Shown here: piece by piece, positions 24,085-35,927 of the stretch
Position numbering within the stretch: the first letter of the stretch is position 1
Layout: the number at the start of each line of letters is the position of its first letter
Assembly (NCBI GenBank): GCA_030761205.1
Contig: JAULJL010000004.1
Coordinates: 26,214,172-26,278,171 of the forward strand
DNA length: 64,000 nt
Direction: 5' to 3'
Origin: Fremontodendron californicum
Lineage: Eukaryota; Streptophyta; Magnoliopsida; Malvales; Malvaceae
Notes under the pieces: generated by a model
The model's database searches: none
What the model was told of the DNA's origin: nothing
The model's input: the letters and a program-made list of their open reading frames with translations, nothing else
Made by a program: the position numbers and the translations under genes

Positions 24085-27000
24085 TATAGACACCTAATTT
24101 TGTCCGGACCACTAAAACATGTATGTCTTCTTCCTAAATTGATGTTTCAGAATGTAAAAAGACTTTTGTCATCCTGGAGGTGGTACTCCGAGACTTAGTT
24201 TAAGAAGGCGAGCATAAAAAATCAAACTTGAAAAAAGTCAACCCCGAAAAATCAACCCTGAAAAGTCAACTACTAAAAAAGTCAACCCACTTTCAAAATC
24301 AAGATTCGAAGTTCAATTGAAAAATGGTGAAAGAATTTTGATAATCCGAGGTCTACATCGAAAGATATGAAGTTCAGAAGTTGGGTTATGGAGATTCACT
24401 AGAAAGGAAACCCTAATCTGAGAAATTTGGGGAAAAGTGTATAAATGATCGAATTGGTAAAAATTGAAGGTTCCAAATGAAAGATAAGTACTGACTACGG
24501 GTAATGGAAAAGCCACTTGAAAGAAAAACTGAAAGAAAAGTCAATCCGGAAAAAAATCGAGAATTAGGGTTTTTGGTGAAATTGGAAAGAATTATAAGAA
24601 ATGGCCCGATTCGGTAGGACTAAAGTCCCTAATGGATGAGGAGTGATTAAAAAAGGATATCCCAAGGCTTAGTTGAAGAGCAAAATCGGGTTTTAGAGGC
24701 AAAAAGGGAAAATTGGAAAATTTGGGAAAATTAGCAAATGGACTCCAAAAATTCTGAAAAATTTCAAATATCATTCTTAAATCATTTGGAAGATATTGGT
24801 GAAATAAAATCTTGATTCGGAGTTCGTTTGCAAAATGGCCAAATCCCGGGCCCCCTATGTAGTAATTCAAGCAGATAAATCCCGAAAAAATACCAAATGA
24901 GTTCCAAAAATAATGAAAACTTCTAGATCACTCTTTTAAATTATTTGGAAGAGATTGGTGAAAAAAAATCTGGATTTGGAGCTCATTTAAAATATGGTAA
25001 AGTTTGGGGGCATAAAAGGGCAATTTTGGAAGAAAAAATCCAAATAAATAGCAAATGGACTCGAAATTTTTTGAAAACTTACAGAATTAAATTTTTTATT
25101 ATTTTGAAAGTATTGAAAAAATAAAATTTGAATTTGGAGTCCGTTTGCCATTTATTTATGCTCGGGGCGCAAAAAGGTCATTTTACCCAAGAAACCGAAA
25201 AGGGCTCTTCTTGCCTTTTAAAAAAATGAAACATGGGCTGGAAGAAGGGGGGATGGTCGGCCAAGGCCCAAATATGGGTAGGAAGTTTCTGATTTTTTAA
25301 TCAAAAGGCCAACAATGAAGAGTTAGTTAGTTATTTTTTGATCAAGCCTTTGCAAATAAGCCACATGGACCAATGCATGAAGAGGGAGAACGTCAACATA
25401 ATGGCTTAAGATTCTTGTATAACTGTAATTATGGATAGCTGATGGCCTAATCTAGGGGTGATAATTTCATGTTTTAAACATCTTGGATCAATAGCCGTTG
25501 GATTAAAATTGGTTGATGGAAAACTGACAAAATCCTAGCCTAGATGGGGGTTTCGACCACACTAAAGGGGACTCTTTCTTTCATTTTCATATTACACTCA
25601 CTCTCTATTCTCTCTTGCTTTTGGCTGATTTTCTCTCTATTGTTGAAAAGCAAAAAAGAAAAGTTTAGAAAAGAAAAGAAAGTTAGAAGAGAAAAAGCTT
25701 GAAAGATAGCTTCTAGAGGTTGCTTTTAGCACCATACTCTTGCACTTTCTTTGATTTTCCATTCTTGATTTGTTGTTTTGATCATTACTTTGGTGAGTTT
25801 CTTTTGATTTTTCTTTTAAAATAAGTTTTTTTTAATGTTCTTCTTTAAGTTCCTTCTTCATCCTTTCTTATAAAAAAACTCTTGAAAATTTTTTCCTTTT
25901 GTTTTTGGATATGGCCGAATGGACTATTTTTTTTTTTTATAGTTGTTGTTTTGCTTTGTTATTTCATGTTATTTTTGATATTAAATAAGTCTTGATGCTT
26001 TAAATCTTCTTCTACTACATAGACTTGAAGCTTGTTTTAATTTGGTTGCTTGTTTATTTCCATTTATGAGTCTATTATCATGTTTATTTTACTATTCTTG
26101 CATTTTTTATTTTCTGTTTTCAAAATGTTTAAGTTTGTTTATGTTTTATATTTTGTAATCCATGTGTTTGTGAAAATGCTTGTTGGTTTTCATGCCTCTA
26201 CTTTATATTTGCATGATTTGAGTGTTATTCTTTAGTAAAGCATGTTAGTATATCAAGTGTTTGTGAAAATGCCATGCTCATTTTGAACATGATGCCATTT
26301 GGCCACCTTCATTTTGTTTGCTTTGTGTGTGCATTTTTGTTATGTTAGTTGATAGGTTTGTATTTTCATGATGTTTGGTTGAGTATTTTGTTTAAGCATG
26401 CCATGTGTTTGTGTTATTGCCATGCATATTTTAGATGTAGGATTGGTTTGTTTTCCATGCATTTTAGACCTAGGTTGCATTAAATGCCATGCAAGTTCAT
26501 TTAGGTCTAGGTCATTTTATTGATGCCATGCATTTTTCATGTCATTTAGGTTTTAAATCATGCATCATATTTGCTTTATTTTTCATGCATTTCATGTCCA
26601 TGCCAGTTGACTTATGACTTAGGCAAATCAATAGTTCAAAGTCATGCTCTCTTTAGCATACTTGTGGAAAATTAAAGAGTTGTCAAATTGATTATTCTAC
26701 CTTTGTGATTTTTTTACTTAGCCAATTTTTGTCTAACTTTTCAAAAGTGTTATCTACTGTTTGTGAGTCATTTATAGAGTCTTTAATATTTTTACTTTGA
26801 TTTTTAAATGATTTTATCAAAGGCAAAAGAATGTGTTTTGGCAAAACAGTTTTTTTCACCAGTACTCATACTTTCCCGATTTTTATGGGCAGTCATATTT
26901 TATTAAAAAATTAAGCCGATTTTTTATCCTGTATTTTTACATGTTTTGAGTCTCCAGTATTTTTCTTAGATTTTTTTGAATTTTTAAAAATAGGGTAAAA

Positions 27001-28656
27001 AATCGTGCTTTAAAACTGGACAGTGGAGTTAGAATTGAATTTGAAGGAAAATCATTTTTCTGTTTTGGTTAAGTTACTTAGAGGGGGCTGGTTAGAAAGT
27101 TTAGCTACTGACTTAGGGTAGTTTCTAAGCCTTTTTAAACTCTAAAAATGATTTTTTAAGTCTCGGGTTAAGGGTGGTCAAGTCCGGGATTTTAAACTTA
27201 GGAAATTAGGGCCATTTGAAAAGGGTTTTGCTAAGTTTTTATTTTTAATCTAAGCTTTTCAAAATTGTTTTCAAACAATCACAAAGTATTTTGATTTTAT
27301 ATTATTTAATTTGATATATTTTCCTAAGGTAGCCGGATATCTTTTTAGATATACGGATTTCCTTAATTAAATGAAAAAATACATTCTCATGCATTGCATT
27401 TTGCATATTCATGCATATTATATGTAATTTTTGCTATGTTTAATTTTCATGATGGTGCTATTATTTTTTATTTAATTTTTTGATATTATATTATTTGTTA
27501 TATGATTTTGAATATTTCATGATATCCTATGCTTTTTATTTAATTATTTTTGTCATATTATTAGCATATACTATGTTCATGCATTATTATTTTCATTTTT
27601 ATTTTCATGCATATTATATGATAGCATTATTTTATATTTCATGTCATTTAGATTATATGCCATATCATTTATATTTGCCATGTCATTTAGGATATTTCAT
27701 TTCATATAGAATATATTATGTTACCTAGGTCTTTTCATTTCATGTAGAATATATTATGTTACGTAGGTCATTTCATTTCATTTATAATATATTATTTCAC
27801 TTAGGATATTTTATTTCATTTAGAATACATCATATAACTTAAGATATTTCATTTCATTTAGAATATGCTAAGACATTTAAATTATATCATATCATTTAGG
27901 TTGCATTATATTATTTAGACTTTGCTATGTCATTTTATTTATGTCATACATATTCATATTTTTTAAATGTTTTCAAAAATGTAATGATTTTCAATAAAAT
28001 AAAGATATTCCCAAGTTAAAAAAATTCATGAATTCTCTCTCGGGTTTGCTGGGGAGGATATCATCAATTATCATTAATAACGAAATATCTTCTTTAAAAT
28101 GAGAATGATTCGGAAAGTTTTCCAAACTAATAAAAATTTCTATATTTTGCCACGTTTGCTGGGAAATATAGGAAAATTTTGAATTTATAAATTCAAGATC
28201 ATTTTCAATTAAAAATGGAATTATTTTTCTTTAGATTGGGAATTAACTTGGAACACTAAATTTAAAACCGATTTTTTATCGAGACTTGAGATAACACATG
28301 ATTAATAAGGTACCGTTTTATACGGGCGTTGTGGGGGTGTTAATCCTTCCCACACGTAACCGAATTCCGAACCCGCTTCTTTGATTTCTCTGGTTTAAAA
28401 CACAGACTTGAAATTAGTTTTAAAAATGTTTTAATTAATTTTAAAATGTTTTATAAAACCGGTTTTAATAGGTGGACGATCACACTTAGCTAAAAAAGAT
28501 TGGTGACGACTCTATGTCTTTTTCAAAGTCATTTTTCAAAACCTTCATTTTTCAAGAGGAATTAAGTCGACTTTTCCTCGTTTTTTTTTTTAATGTCACG
28601 CTTAAAAGATAATAAAGTCTTGTGATGAGACCATGTTATTTTTTTAGGTTGGGACA
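24085..28656 (+). repeat. 3' LTR of the Ogre-like element
   Basis: The LTR starts tatagacacc (a G-to-A change from TGTAGACACC) and ends TTGGGACA, then the target duplication atgat follows. It matches the 5' LTR along its whole length, with indels such as a shorter stretch near 24545-24600 and one fewer 38-bp unit near 27730. Confidence 0.9.
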
Positions 28657-28661
28657 ATGAT

Positions 28662-28810
28662 ATGGCGACTTCCCTTCTAATTTTATAAAAAAAAGATTCT
28701 TATAGGTCAGAAGTCGCCATATGATATGGCGACTTCTAACCTATATTTTGTAAATTTTTTAAAAAAATTAGTTCGGAAGTCGCCATATCATATGGCGACT
28801 TCCGAACTAG
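28662..28810 (+). repeat. left TIR of inner MULE, second part, with palindromes
   Basis: This part holds the right half of the split palindrome (28662-28678), a palindrome at 28709-28737 and a near-perfect one at 28770-28808 with 19-bp arms around one central base. The shared core is gaagtcgccatat and its inverse. Confidence 0.85.
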
Positions 28811-28910
28811 TTTTGTTTAAAATTTAAAATTTTAAACATTTACAACGGTAAAAAAAAAAATTACATTTTTAACCGTTATAAAACAGATAAAGTTTTTTTT
28901 TTCAAATTTG

Positions 28911-28932
28911 GCAACGGTCAATTGACCGTTGC
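28911..28932. promoter_or_regulatory. 22-bp perfect palindrome upstream of the PMD TATA box
   Basis: The palindrome has inner arms ggtcaa and ttgacc, so it carries two opposed W-box-like TTGACC motifs. It sits about 15 bp before the TATA box. W-boxes are WRKY-factor sites; use here is inferred. Confidence 0.45.
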
Positions 28933-28946
28933 CCACCCCCATCCCC

Positions 28947-28954
28947 TATAAATA
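28947..28954 (+). promoter_or_regulatory. TATA box of the PMD gene
   Basis: The sequence tataaata lies 110 bp before the ATG and is followed by a CT-rich leader (ctctctctct repeats at 29000-29035), the normal layout of a plant pol II promoter. Confidence 0.6.
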
Positions 28955-29063
28955 CCCCCCTTCCCTTCATATTTTTTCACATAATTTTTTATTTACTACT
29001 TTCTCTCTCTCTAAAGTTTACTACTCTCTCTCTCTAAAATTTTCTCTTAGTGTACGAATTCAA

Positions 29064-31299
29064 ATGGCTTCATCGTTATTGAGGTTGCAAGATAAGCACA
29101 TATCTATGGTTATATATGAAGAGGTTAGTAATTTTTTATAATTTATCATTATTAATTTTTATTAATTTTGTATTAATTTTTATAAAATTATTATTTATAA
29201 TAATAATTTTATAATTAATTAAATTTCAAAGAGATTGCTTATCAATTTTTTTATGATTTTATAATTATTTAATTTAATTAAATATGAACAGGACCCTAAT
29301 CGCGTCTTACGATCGAGGAAATTTTTTTTCGAATATCCACTTCCATATATTATCGACCACTTAAAGAGTGCCGGATTTTATTATGCAAGTCAAATTTGAT
29401 AATGTATGCTTCTGCCGGATTTAATTAGCGCGTTGGTTGAACGATGGAGACCCGAGACACACACTTTTCATTTGCCTTGTGGTGAATTCACAATCACTTT
29501 AGAAGATGTTGCGCTCCAACTTGGACTACCAGTAGATGGCATGCCAGTTACAGGCGCAAGTCTTCTAGATTGGAATGAAGAGTGCCAAAATTTATTAGTT
29601 GTTGTACCTCCAGAAAAGTGTCTGAAGGGCTCAATGGTGACAAAAACGTGGCTGCAGTCATTGCAAAATCTCCCCGAACACGCAAGCGAAGAAGAGGTAA
29701 AATATGCTACTAGAGCATATATTTTATGTTTAATTGGAGGAATGCTAATGCCGGGCAAATCGAGCAGTCAGGTACATTTAATGTATCTTCTATTGCTTCG
29801 TTATTTAGAGCACGCAGCAAATTATAGTTGGGGTTCTGCGTGTTTGGCGGTTTTGTATAGAGAACTGTGCCGGGCTATCGTTCCCGACTGCCATGACATA
29901 GGTGGATGTTTACTGCTTCTGCAGTCATGGGCTTGACATCGACTGCCATTGCTTACTCCGCGCGAGAATTTTTCGCCTGTATACCCCCTTACAAGCAGGT
30001 AATAATCTTGACTATTTTTATAATTTTGTACGAACTTGTATTTTTAGTAAGTCTATTAAGATTGTATATGCTTTTTAACAGGTGGAGTCATCCTAAAGAT
30101 TGTAGCGATATTCCGCTCGACCTTCGAACTATAAGATCACGACTAGATCGAGAAGAATATCAAAAGGTAAATGTTTCAATTGTTACATTCAAGTATTTTT
30201 GTATTTAATCCATATGAAACTAATAATTTATAATAACTATTTGCAGTTTGTGTGGATGCCATATTCTATCAAATCAAATTATGGCATGTCTTCCATTAGA
30301 TACAACTAATAATTGCAATATATAGATAGCAAACACAACATTGATATGATTTGCATATGTAGAGTGGCACGCTACTAACAGGGTGTTGCGATAATTTGGG
30401 ATGCAACAACAAATTCCGCAACCACCGATAAGGTTCACAAGATTGATATGCGTGGGCGCCACGAAGTATTTTTGGCCTACGAAGCATCGACAATCGATCC
30501 ATTTGTGGAATGAACGTTCTGAACCAATTCCGACAGGTATACCCATTGTTCGTAATAATTTCTACCCATCTGCTGATTACATAAGATGGTTTAAAAATGA
30601 AAGTCGGCCTTTTGTTTGTCTGCTGTCAGAGTTTGAGGATGTTAGGAGTATGCCATTTCTCGGACAGACTTCAAATCCAGTCCGTCCTACACATGAAATG
30701 GAAGTTCCTACACCTAACTGACAACGTCGGTGGATGCGTCAACCGACCTCATCACATGCGACGGAGTTCACTGCACCGAGGATGTCATATAGTCATCCTC
30801 ATCCTCAACCAGAACATGGCATAGCATCCAGTCATCGTCATTCCGTCAGTCACCCCAGATTTGATGTTGAAGATATTTACCGACCAGAACCGCCAACAAT
30901 GAGGTTAGATGACTAGGTCCTCACCCCAAGTCCAAGTTCAACATATCTAGCTTTAGTGTATCATTTTGGAAGCCCTACGTCAGCATTTGGTACTATATTA
31001 CTTGTGGGTCCATCTAGTAGTCAGGTTCCCTTTATGGGTGCTCGCTCCTCGAGCAGTATATTTTCATTTTTTGATGCAGAACATGTGGGTTCCTCTAGTA
31101 GTGCTTTCCCATCGACTGATGTGGGTGAGCCATGCGGATCACATAGAACCAAAAGCAGAACCAGTGGCGTAAGGTCAAGGACGAGATCGACAACGAATAC
31201 GTCCCACTAACGAGGTTGAACGACGGGTGCAACCAGCACGCAATAGGAGAGCTCGACATTGTTGCTCAACACTAAGCGATACGGGAGCTCCTCCTTAAA
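29064..31299 (+). pseudogene. plant mobile domain (PMD, PP7-long-form-like) gene, decayed
   Basis: The protein resembles the transposon-associated PMD family, often annotated as serine/threonine phosphatase 7 long form homologue. Exon 1 is 29064-29123 (MASSLLRLQDKHIS). Exon 2 is 29292-29998, with ISALVERWRPETHTFHLP and LQLGLPVDGMPV. Exon 3 is 30082-30166 (WSHPKDCSDIPLDLR). Exon 4 starts at 30247 (FVWMPY), and a later part has QQQIPQPPIRF and HRQSIHLWNERSE. The introns of 168, 83 and 80 bp have GT-AG ends and keep the phase. In-frame stops occur at about 29400-29405 (TGA TAA), 29934 (tga where CGA for Arg is likely), around 30308-30335 and at about 30391 (taa where CAA is likely), with a shift near 30390. 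The gene lies wholly inside the MULE TIRs, so it travelled as cargo. Confidence 0.82.
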
Positions 31300-31799
31300 T
31301 AATTAGAATAAACGTACTTTTTGTATAATAATCATGTATTTTTTAGAAGATGTTTTTAATAAAGTGCGTTTTGTATAATAATCATGTACTTTTTGTATTT
31401 TTCTTTCATTAAATGTAATAATTAACCATTATTTTAAAATTTTAGATGATTATTTATTAATTTTGTTATTTAAATTTTATTATTAATTTTGTTATTTATT
31501 ATTTAAAATTTTAATTTTGTAAAATTAAATTTCAAAATTAATTTTTTTTTTTACCGTTTTAAAACAGTAACATACTTGAATGTATAATTAATTAATTATA
31601 TATATATAATATATTTAGAATTAACTAAATAATGTAAAATTAATTAATTAATTATATATTAAAAAAATGTTCTCAAAAAATATTATTTAGTCTTTTAAAA
31701 TAATTTTTAAAAATTACATTTTTTTATAAAAATACTTTAATAATGTTAATTTTTTAAAATTAAAAAATATACTTTAATTACAAATTTTAAAAAATAAAA
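31300..31799. other. AT-rich tail of inner MULE behind the PMD gene
   Basis: The tail has a direct repeat of gtataataatcatgta (near 31322 and 31372) and poly(A)-signal-like aataaa; the rest is A/T-rich. No ORF is present. Confidence 0.6.
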
Positions 31800-32064
31800 A
31801 AATGGTGTTGGGAAGTCGTCATATGATATGGTGACTTCCCAACATTAAAAAAAAAAAAATTACAAATTGCACTTGGAAGTCGCCATATCATATGGCGACT
31901 TCCGAGCAAGATATTTTTAAAAAAATTAAATTTTCAATTGGGAAGTCGCCATATCATATGACTACTTCCCAACTGATTTTAAAATAGACGTATTTTGGTA
32001 CATAATTTAGAAAATTGGTAGTTTGGTAGAAAATTTTTTTTAGCAATATCTAAATAAAAAAACG
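31800..32064 (-). repeat. right TIR of inner MULE, with three palindromes
   Basis: Palindromes lie at 31807-31843, 31875-31903 and 31938-31972, with core gaagtcgccatat and its inverse. The part 31980-32064 (acgtattttggtac..gtttggtagaaa..ctaaataaaaaaacg) is the inverted counterpart of 6184-6260. Confidence 0.8.
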
Positions 32065-32073
32065 GAAAAGTTC

Positions 32074-32237
32074 ACCTTGGAAAATCGCCACTGTGGGTGG
32101 TGATTTCCTAGTGCCATGGCGATTTTCCAACTAAAACTTAAAAAAAAAATGGATTTTGGAAAATAATTTGAAAGCAACGGTATTTTAGTAAAAAAAAAAA
32201 ATCAACTATATTAAGATAAAAAAAAAAAAAAAAACCT
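32074..32237 (-). repeat. right TIR of outer MULE
   Basis: Two linked hairpins lie at 32077-32130 (ttggaaaatcgcca and its inverse, with a nested ggtggtgatttcc). Then the AT-rich tip with ggtattttagtaaaa follows, inverted relative to 4563-4700. Confidence 0.75.
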
Positions 32238-32246
32238 ATCTTTCTC

Positions 32247-33830
32247 TTCCTCTTCCTCTTCCTCTCTTCCTTTTTTCCTTTTTATTTGTTAAAACTTTTC
32301 TGACAGTTTGATGCCTTAAATGAATAATATCTTGATTTTTTTTTTTTTATCGATTTTACTCAAGTTCAATATTCACATTAATATGACTTAATAGGCCATT
32401 TTTGAAAAAAAAAAATACTTAACTTGAAATTTTTTAAAAGACAAATTTAAGATTCAATTTTGTATAACATTTATATTAATTAAAAAGCAAGTAAATATTT
32501 AAAAGAATGTTAAAAACATCCTTTTGAAACATACCAAAATTCAAAGAAAGACATTTACCTTAAGAAGTAAGCACTAATATTGTATTTGATAAGAAAGAAA
32601 AACCAAGAAAAGAAAGAGGGTGGAAATACAAACTATTTTCTTAGGAGAAAGATATGAAGAGTGGATTTACACAATTTTCTTTCCTTCAAATTTTATTTTT
32701 TTATATGTGAGAGAAAATTAAACACTCATTCAATTTAAATTAATAATATTATTTATAATTTTACCTTAACCTCTTTTTTATCCTTTATTTTTCATTCTTT
32801 ATACAAAATACAATAAAAAAATAACTTTTCTTCCTCTAATTTTTTTTTTTTTTTTGTCTTTCGTTCATTCTTTTTTCTTTTCAATCAAACAAATGTAATT
32901 GAATTCTATATGCGTAATAGTATATATACTTGTCTCATTCATTCATCGACACATAATCTCACTCATATCGTCCCAATTGTGTTTTTTTTTTTTTTTTAAT
33001 ATTTTTTGTATTTTAAGAATGGTATATTCGTACCCTGCGTAATATCATGCAATAACTAATTGAATTAAATGTTCAAGTAACAATCATTCGTTAATGAAAT
33101 TCACTCGAGGTTAGTGTATGAGATAATTAATTAATGGTAATGAAGTTTTCACTAATCTTCTCATTTCATGTTAGTGAAATTTTCGACCGTTGGATAATTC
33201 CCCCATTCACAAAGAAATTATATTTTTATAAGTTTATTATTCATTACTTTGTATTTTTCTATTACCTTTTAATTAACTAGAATGTTTTCCCTGATTCGCT
33301 AGGGGTTTTGATTTTTTATATAATTTTAATTATATTAAATAATAATTAATTATTTATTTATTTAATATTTTAATATATATATATTAAATAATTATATTTT
33401 TTAATATAAAAATTAAAATTTTAAATTATGCCTTCTTCACAAATAAAAAAAAATTATTACCAAATTAATTTTAAATAAAAAAATAAAATTATAAATTTAA
33501 CTTCTATTTTTTTATAAATTAAGTGACAAATTCATAAAAAAAAAAGACTTAAATCAAATTTTTTACCAATCAGATTTTACTTTCTTTGATTGTGGGAGTC
33601 TAAACCAACTAATTACTCTTACAAGTATTTTTTTTTTCTTCTCAAAAGATAAAAAATAATTACAAAATCTTATTTTCACATAAATTTTTTTCTATTTCCT
33701 TATTAATAATTATTTATTGTAATAATAGTAGACAATAAATATTTTTAGTTAATTGGTTTATTTTGTAATTCTTTCAATATTTTTGGTTTACTAGTCAATT
33801 TTGTAATTCTTTCAAAAAAAATTGGTCACA
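32247..33830. other. AT-rich spacer, no gene seen
   Basis: A CT-rich run directly follows the MULE target duplication (32240-32290). The rest is A/T-rich with several poly(T) and poly(A) runs. No ORF or RNA gene is recognisable. Confidence 0.6.
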
Positions 33831-33832
33831 AA

Positions 33833-34545
33833 TAGGGATGACAGCAAATCGAATATTTACAATTTTTTAAATATTCGAATCTGCTTAATTTATTCGAAAT
33901 CTGAATCTGTTTATTATCCGCTTACTATCTGAATCCTTATCCGATTTAAAGAGCAATATCCGTCAAATATCCGAATTTGCTAAATTTTTGAATTTATTAA
34001 ATCATTTAAAAATATATATATATATATAATTAAATAAGAGCTAAAATGTAATGGAGAGAATAATAGATTTGGATATCCGAATCAAAATTAAAGCGAATTC
34101 GAATATCTAAGAGTCCATATTTGATTTCGCTCTGAATCCGCTGCAGATAGTAAATTGATATCTGAATTCGAAAATTATCCGAATCCGAAAAAAAAGAATC
34201 GAATGACAAAAGTAAAAAAAAAAAAAATCCTTATTAACAACTATTTATTACAATGACTATAAATAATAAATATTTTAAATTGATTCAATTGTCTTTGTAA
34301 ATATGTAATTGAAGCATCTAACGGATTTAGATATCCGACATTATTTGAATTAAAATTAAAGCGGATTAGAATAACGGATATCCAATATTTCATATCTGAA
34401 TCCGCTTCGGATAGTAAATTTAATATCTGAATCTAAAAATTATCAGAATCCGTAATATACGAATCCGAAAAAAAAGAAACGAATCACAAAAGTTAAAAAA
34501 AAAATTATTTCTTTATTAATAATTATTTGTTAAATGTTTTTAATT
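33833..34545. repeat. hAT-like repeat fragment with gaatccg motifs, internally duplicated
   Basis: The segment begins tagggatgacagcaaatcg, a hAT-MITE-type tip. It has many tatccgaat/cgaatccg motifs. The block 33900-34245 is repeated, diverged, at 34255-34545. No opposite tip or target duplication was found. Confidence 0.4.
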
Positions 34546-35401
34546 GATTAACTTATTTTGTAATTTTCCTATATAAAAAAAACAGCTGTCCCTCCCAAAT
34601 CTTGCTACAGTACCCATGGGATGATTTTAATTTATAGGTATAGATTCATTGATGAAATTAGATTCTTACGTATAAAACTATAAAAGCACCGAAAAGGGGT
34701 TCATTTCCATTGGGATTAGCGAAGAAAGAAAGTGGCAAAGTAACAATCTGGTTCCAATGAGTGAATTGTTCTCTCCCTAGTGAGAACTTTGTCTTGCTTT
34801 AGTCAAGTTTTGTCTTTTACTGTTCAATGATCTTTTTAAGGGTTTTCATCCCTCTATCTTGAGGATCGGTATTGATTTTTTTTTCTGTGGTATAGTTAGT
34901 TGTTTTAAGATTCATTTGAATAGACAGTAAGATTAGTTTTGATGAAATTAAAAATAATGATGATGGTAAGATTAGTTATTGTAACAGTTAGATTGAATAA
35001 TATAGCAGTGAGATTAAAATCAGTGGTGAGATATGTGTTTGGATAAAAACGCATCAGTAGCGGTGAGATAAGAACAAAAATGATCATTAATGACATTAAT
35101 GTAAGAGTGTATTGATAAATCATCTTTATATATATTTTAATTATATTTAAAATTTAAAATTTTAACATATATTTATTTAAATATTTTAATTAATTAACTA
35201 ATTATCATATAAATATATAAATTTATTTATTATATTAAATGAATAATTAATTTAATATTATTAAATTAAAAATTTGAAAAGTAAATTAATAAAATAAAAA
35301 TAATTTAATTTAATTTTTAAAAAATAAAATTTTAAAAAATTTGTTTAAAAAGCAAAAAAGGTGAAATGAGGATTTCATCTCCCAAAGATTCAATGGGTTT
35401 C
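34546..35401. other. unassigned spacer
   Basis: The part 34600-34900 is less AT-rich but has no ORF of note. The minus-strand frame at 34905-35123 is Leu/Ile/Thr-rich low-complexity translation and is not called. The short segment before the MITE (35340-35401) continues after it at 35928. Confidence 0.5.
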
Positions 35402-35409
35402 ACTAGACC

Positions 35410-35919
35410 TAGGGATGGCAATGGAGCGGGGCGGAGACGGATATTGCCTTATCCACCTCCACCCCACTCTTACATGGATGTTGGAAACATCCACATCCAT
35501 GGATGTCGGTTACATCCATAACCGCTCCACGGTGCTCCACTCCGCTACACCCCAATTTATGTTAATTATTTTTAACTTAATATTGTAAAAAATTATATTA
35601 TAATTTATTCATTAACATAATTTTAGTATATAAAAATCTTTAATATAATATATATAATACATATATACTAAAAGTATAGATATAAAATATTAGTATATAT
35701 ATGATTTTAGTATATATATCTAATATATATTAAAAATATAAGAAAAAATATAAAATATTTTAAAGGACAAAATAGTAATTTCAAAAGTCGGGGCGGGGCG
35801 GAGTGGAGCAAGCATTTACCAAAACCGCTCCGCTCCACCCCGCTCCAAAAAAAAAAACCTCTCCATTCGGAGCAGATCGGTGAGAAATCCATCGATCGAA
35901 TCGGGTTTTGCCATCCTTA
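35410..35919. mobile_element. hAT-type MITE, 510 bp
   Basis: The tips are tagggatggcaa and ttgccatcctta, inverted with one mismatch. An exact 8-bp direct repeat actagacc flanks them (35402-35409 and 35920-35927), the target duplication size of hAT elements. Just inside the tips are ggagcggggcgga and gctccgctccacccc motifs, also inverted. The centre is A/T-rich. It has no transposase. Confidence 0.85.
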
Positions 35920-35927
35920 ACTAGACC

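Larger units (their letters stand above)
6358..28656 (+). mobile_element. Ogre-like (Tat lineage) Ty3/gypsy retrotransposon, 22.3 kb
   Basis: The element has two long LTRs, a primer binding site of the tRNA-Arg type just after the 5' LTR, a polypurine stretch before the 3' LTR and a 5-bp target duplication atgat (6353-6357 and 28657-28661). The order is extra ORF1, gag, protease, RT-RNase H, a second RNase H, integrase, then a long untranslated region. ORF1 upstream of gag, very large size and a spliced gap between protease and RT are known marks of Ogre elements. Every coding region has stops or frameshifts, so the copy is inactive. The LTRs differ by several indels (4774 versus 4572 bp), so the insertion is not recent. 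Confidence 0.9.
6184..32064. mobile_element. inner MULE carrying a PMD gene, split by an Ogre-like element
   Basis: The element is flanked by an exact 9-bp direct repeat gaaaagttc (6175-6183 and 32065-32073). Its right tip aatatctaaataaaaaaacg resembles the tips of the other two MULEs. The left tip seems to have lost about 27 bp, since accaaaata-type sequence begins almost at once. Inverted counterparts at both ends include accaaaata..acg and a series of palindromes. Without the retrotransposon it is about 3.6 kb and holds one cargo gene, a PMD pseudogene at 29064-31299. No transposase is encoded. Confidence 0.78.
4563..32237. mobile_element. outer non-autonomous MULE containing nested elements
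   Basis: The ends read ggttttttttt on the left and its inverted counterpart aaaaaaaacct on the right. They are flanked by an exact 9-bp direct repeat atctttctc (4554-4562 and 32238-32246), the target duplication size of the Mutator superfamily. About 165 bp of each end match in inverted orientation; both contain a segment reading attattttccaaaat in the left-end orientation. Without the nested elements the element is about 1.8 kb and has no coding sequence. Its tips resemble those of the transposase-bearing MULE at 41696-47314, which suggests one family mobilised by one transposase type. Confidence 0.8.
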
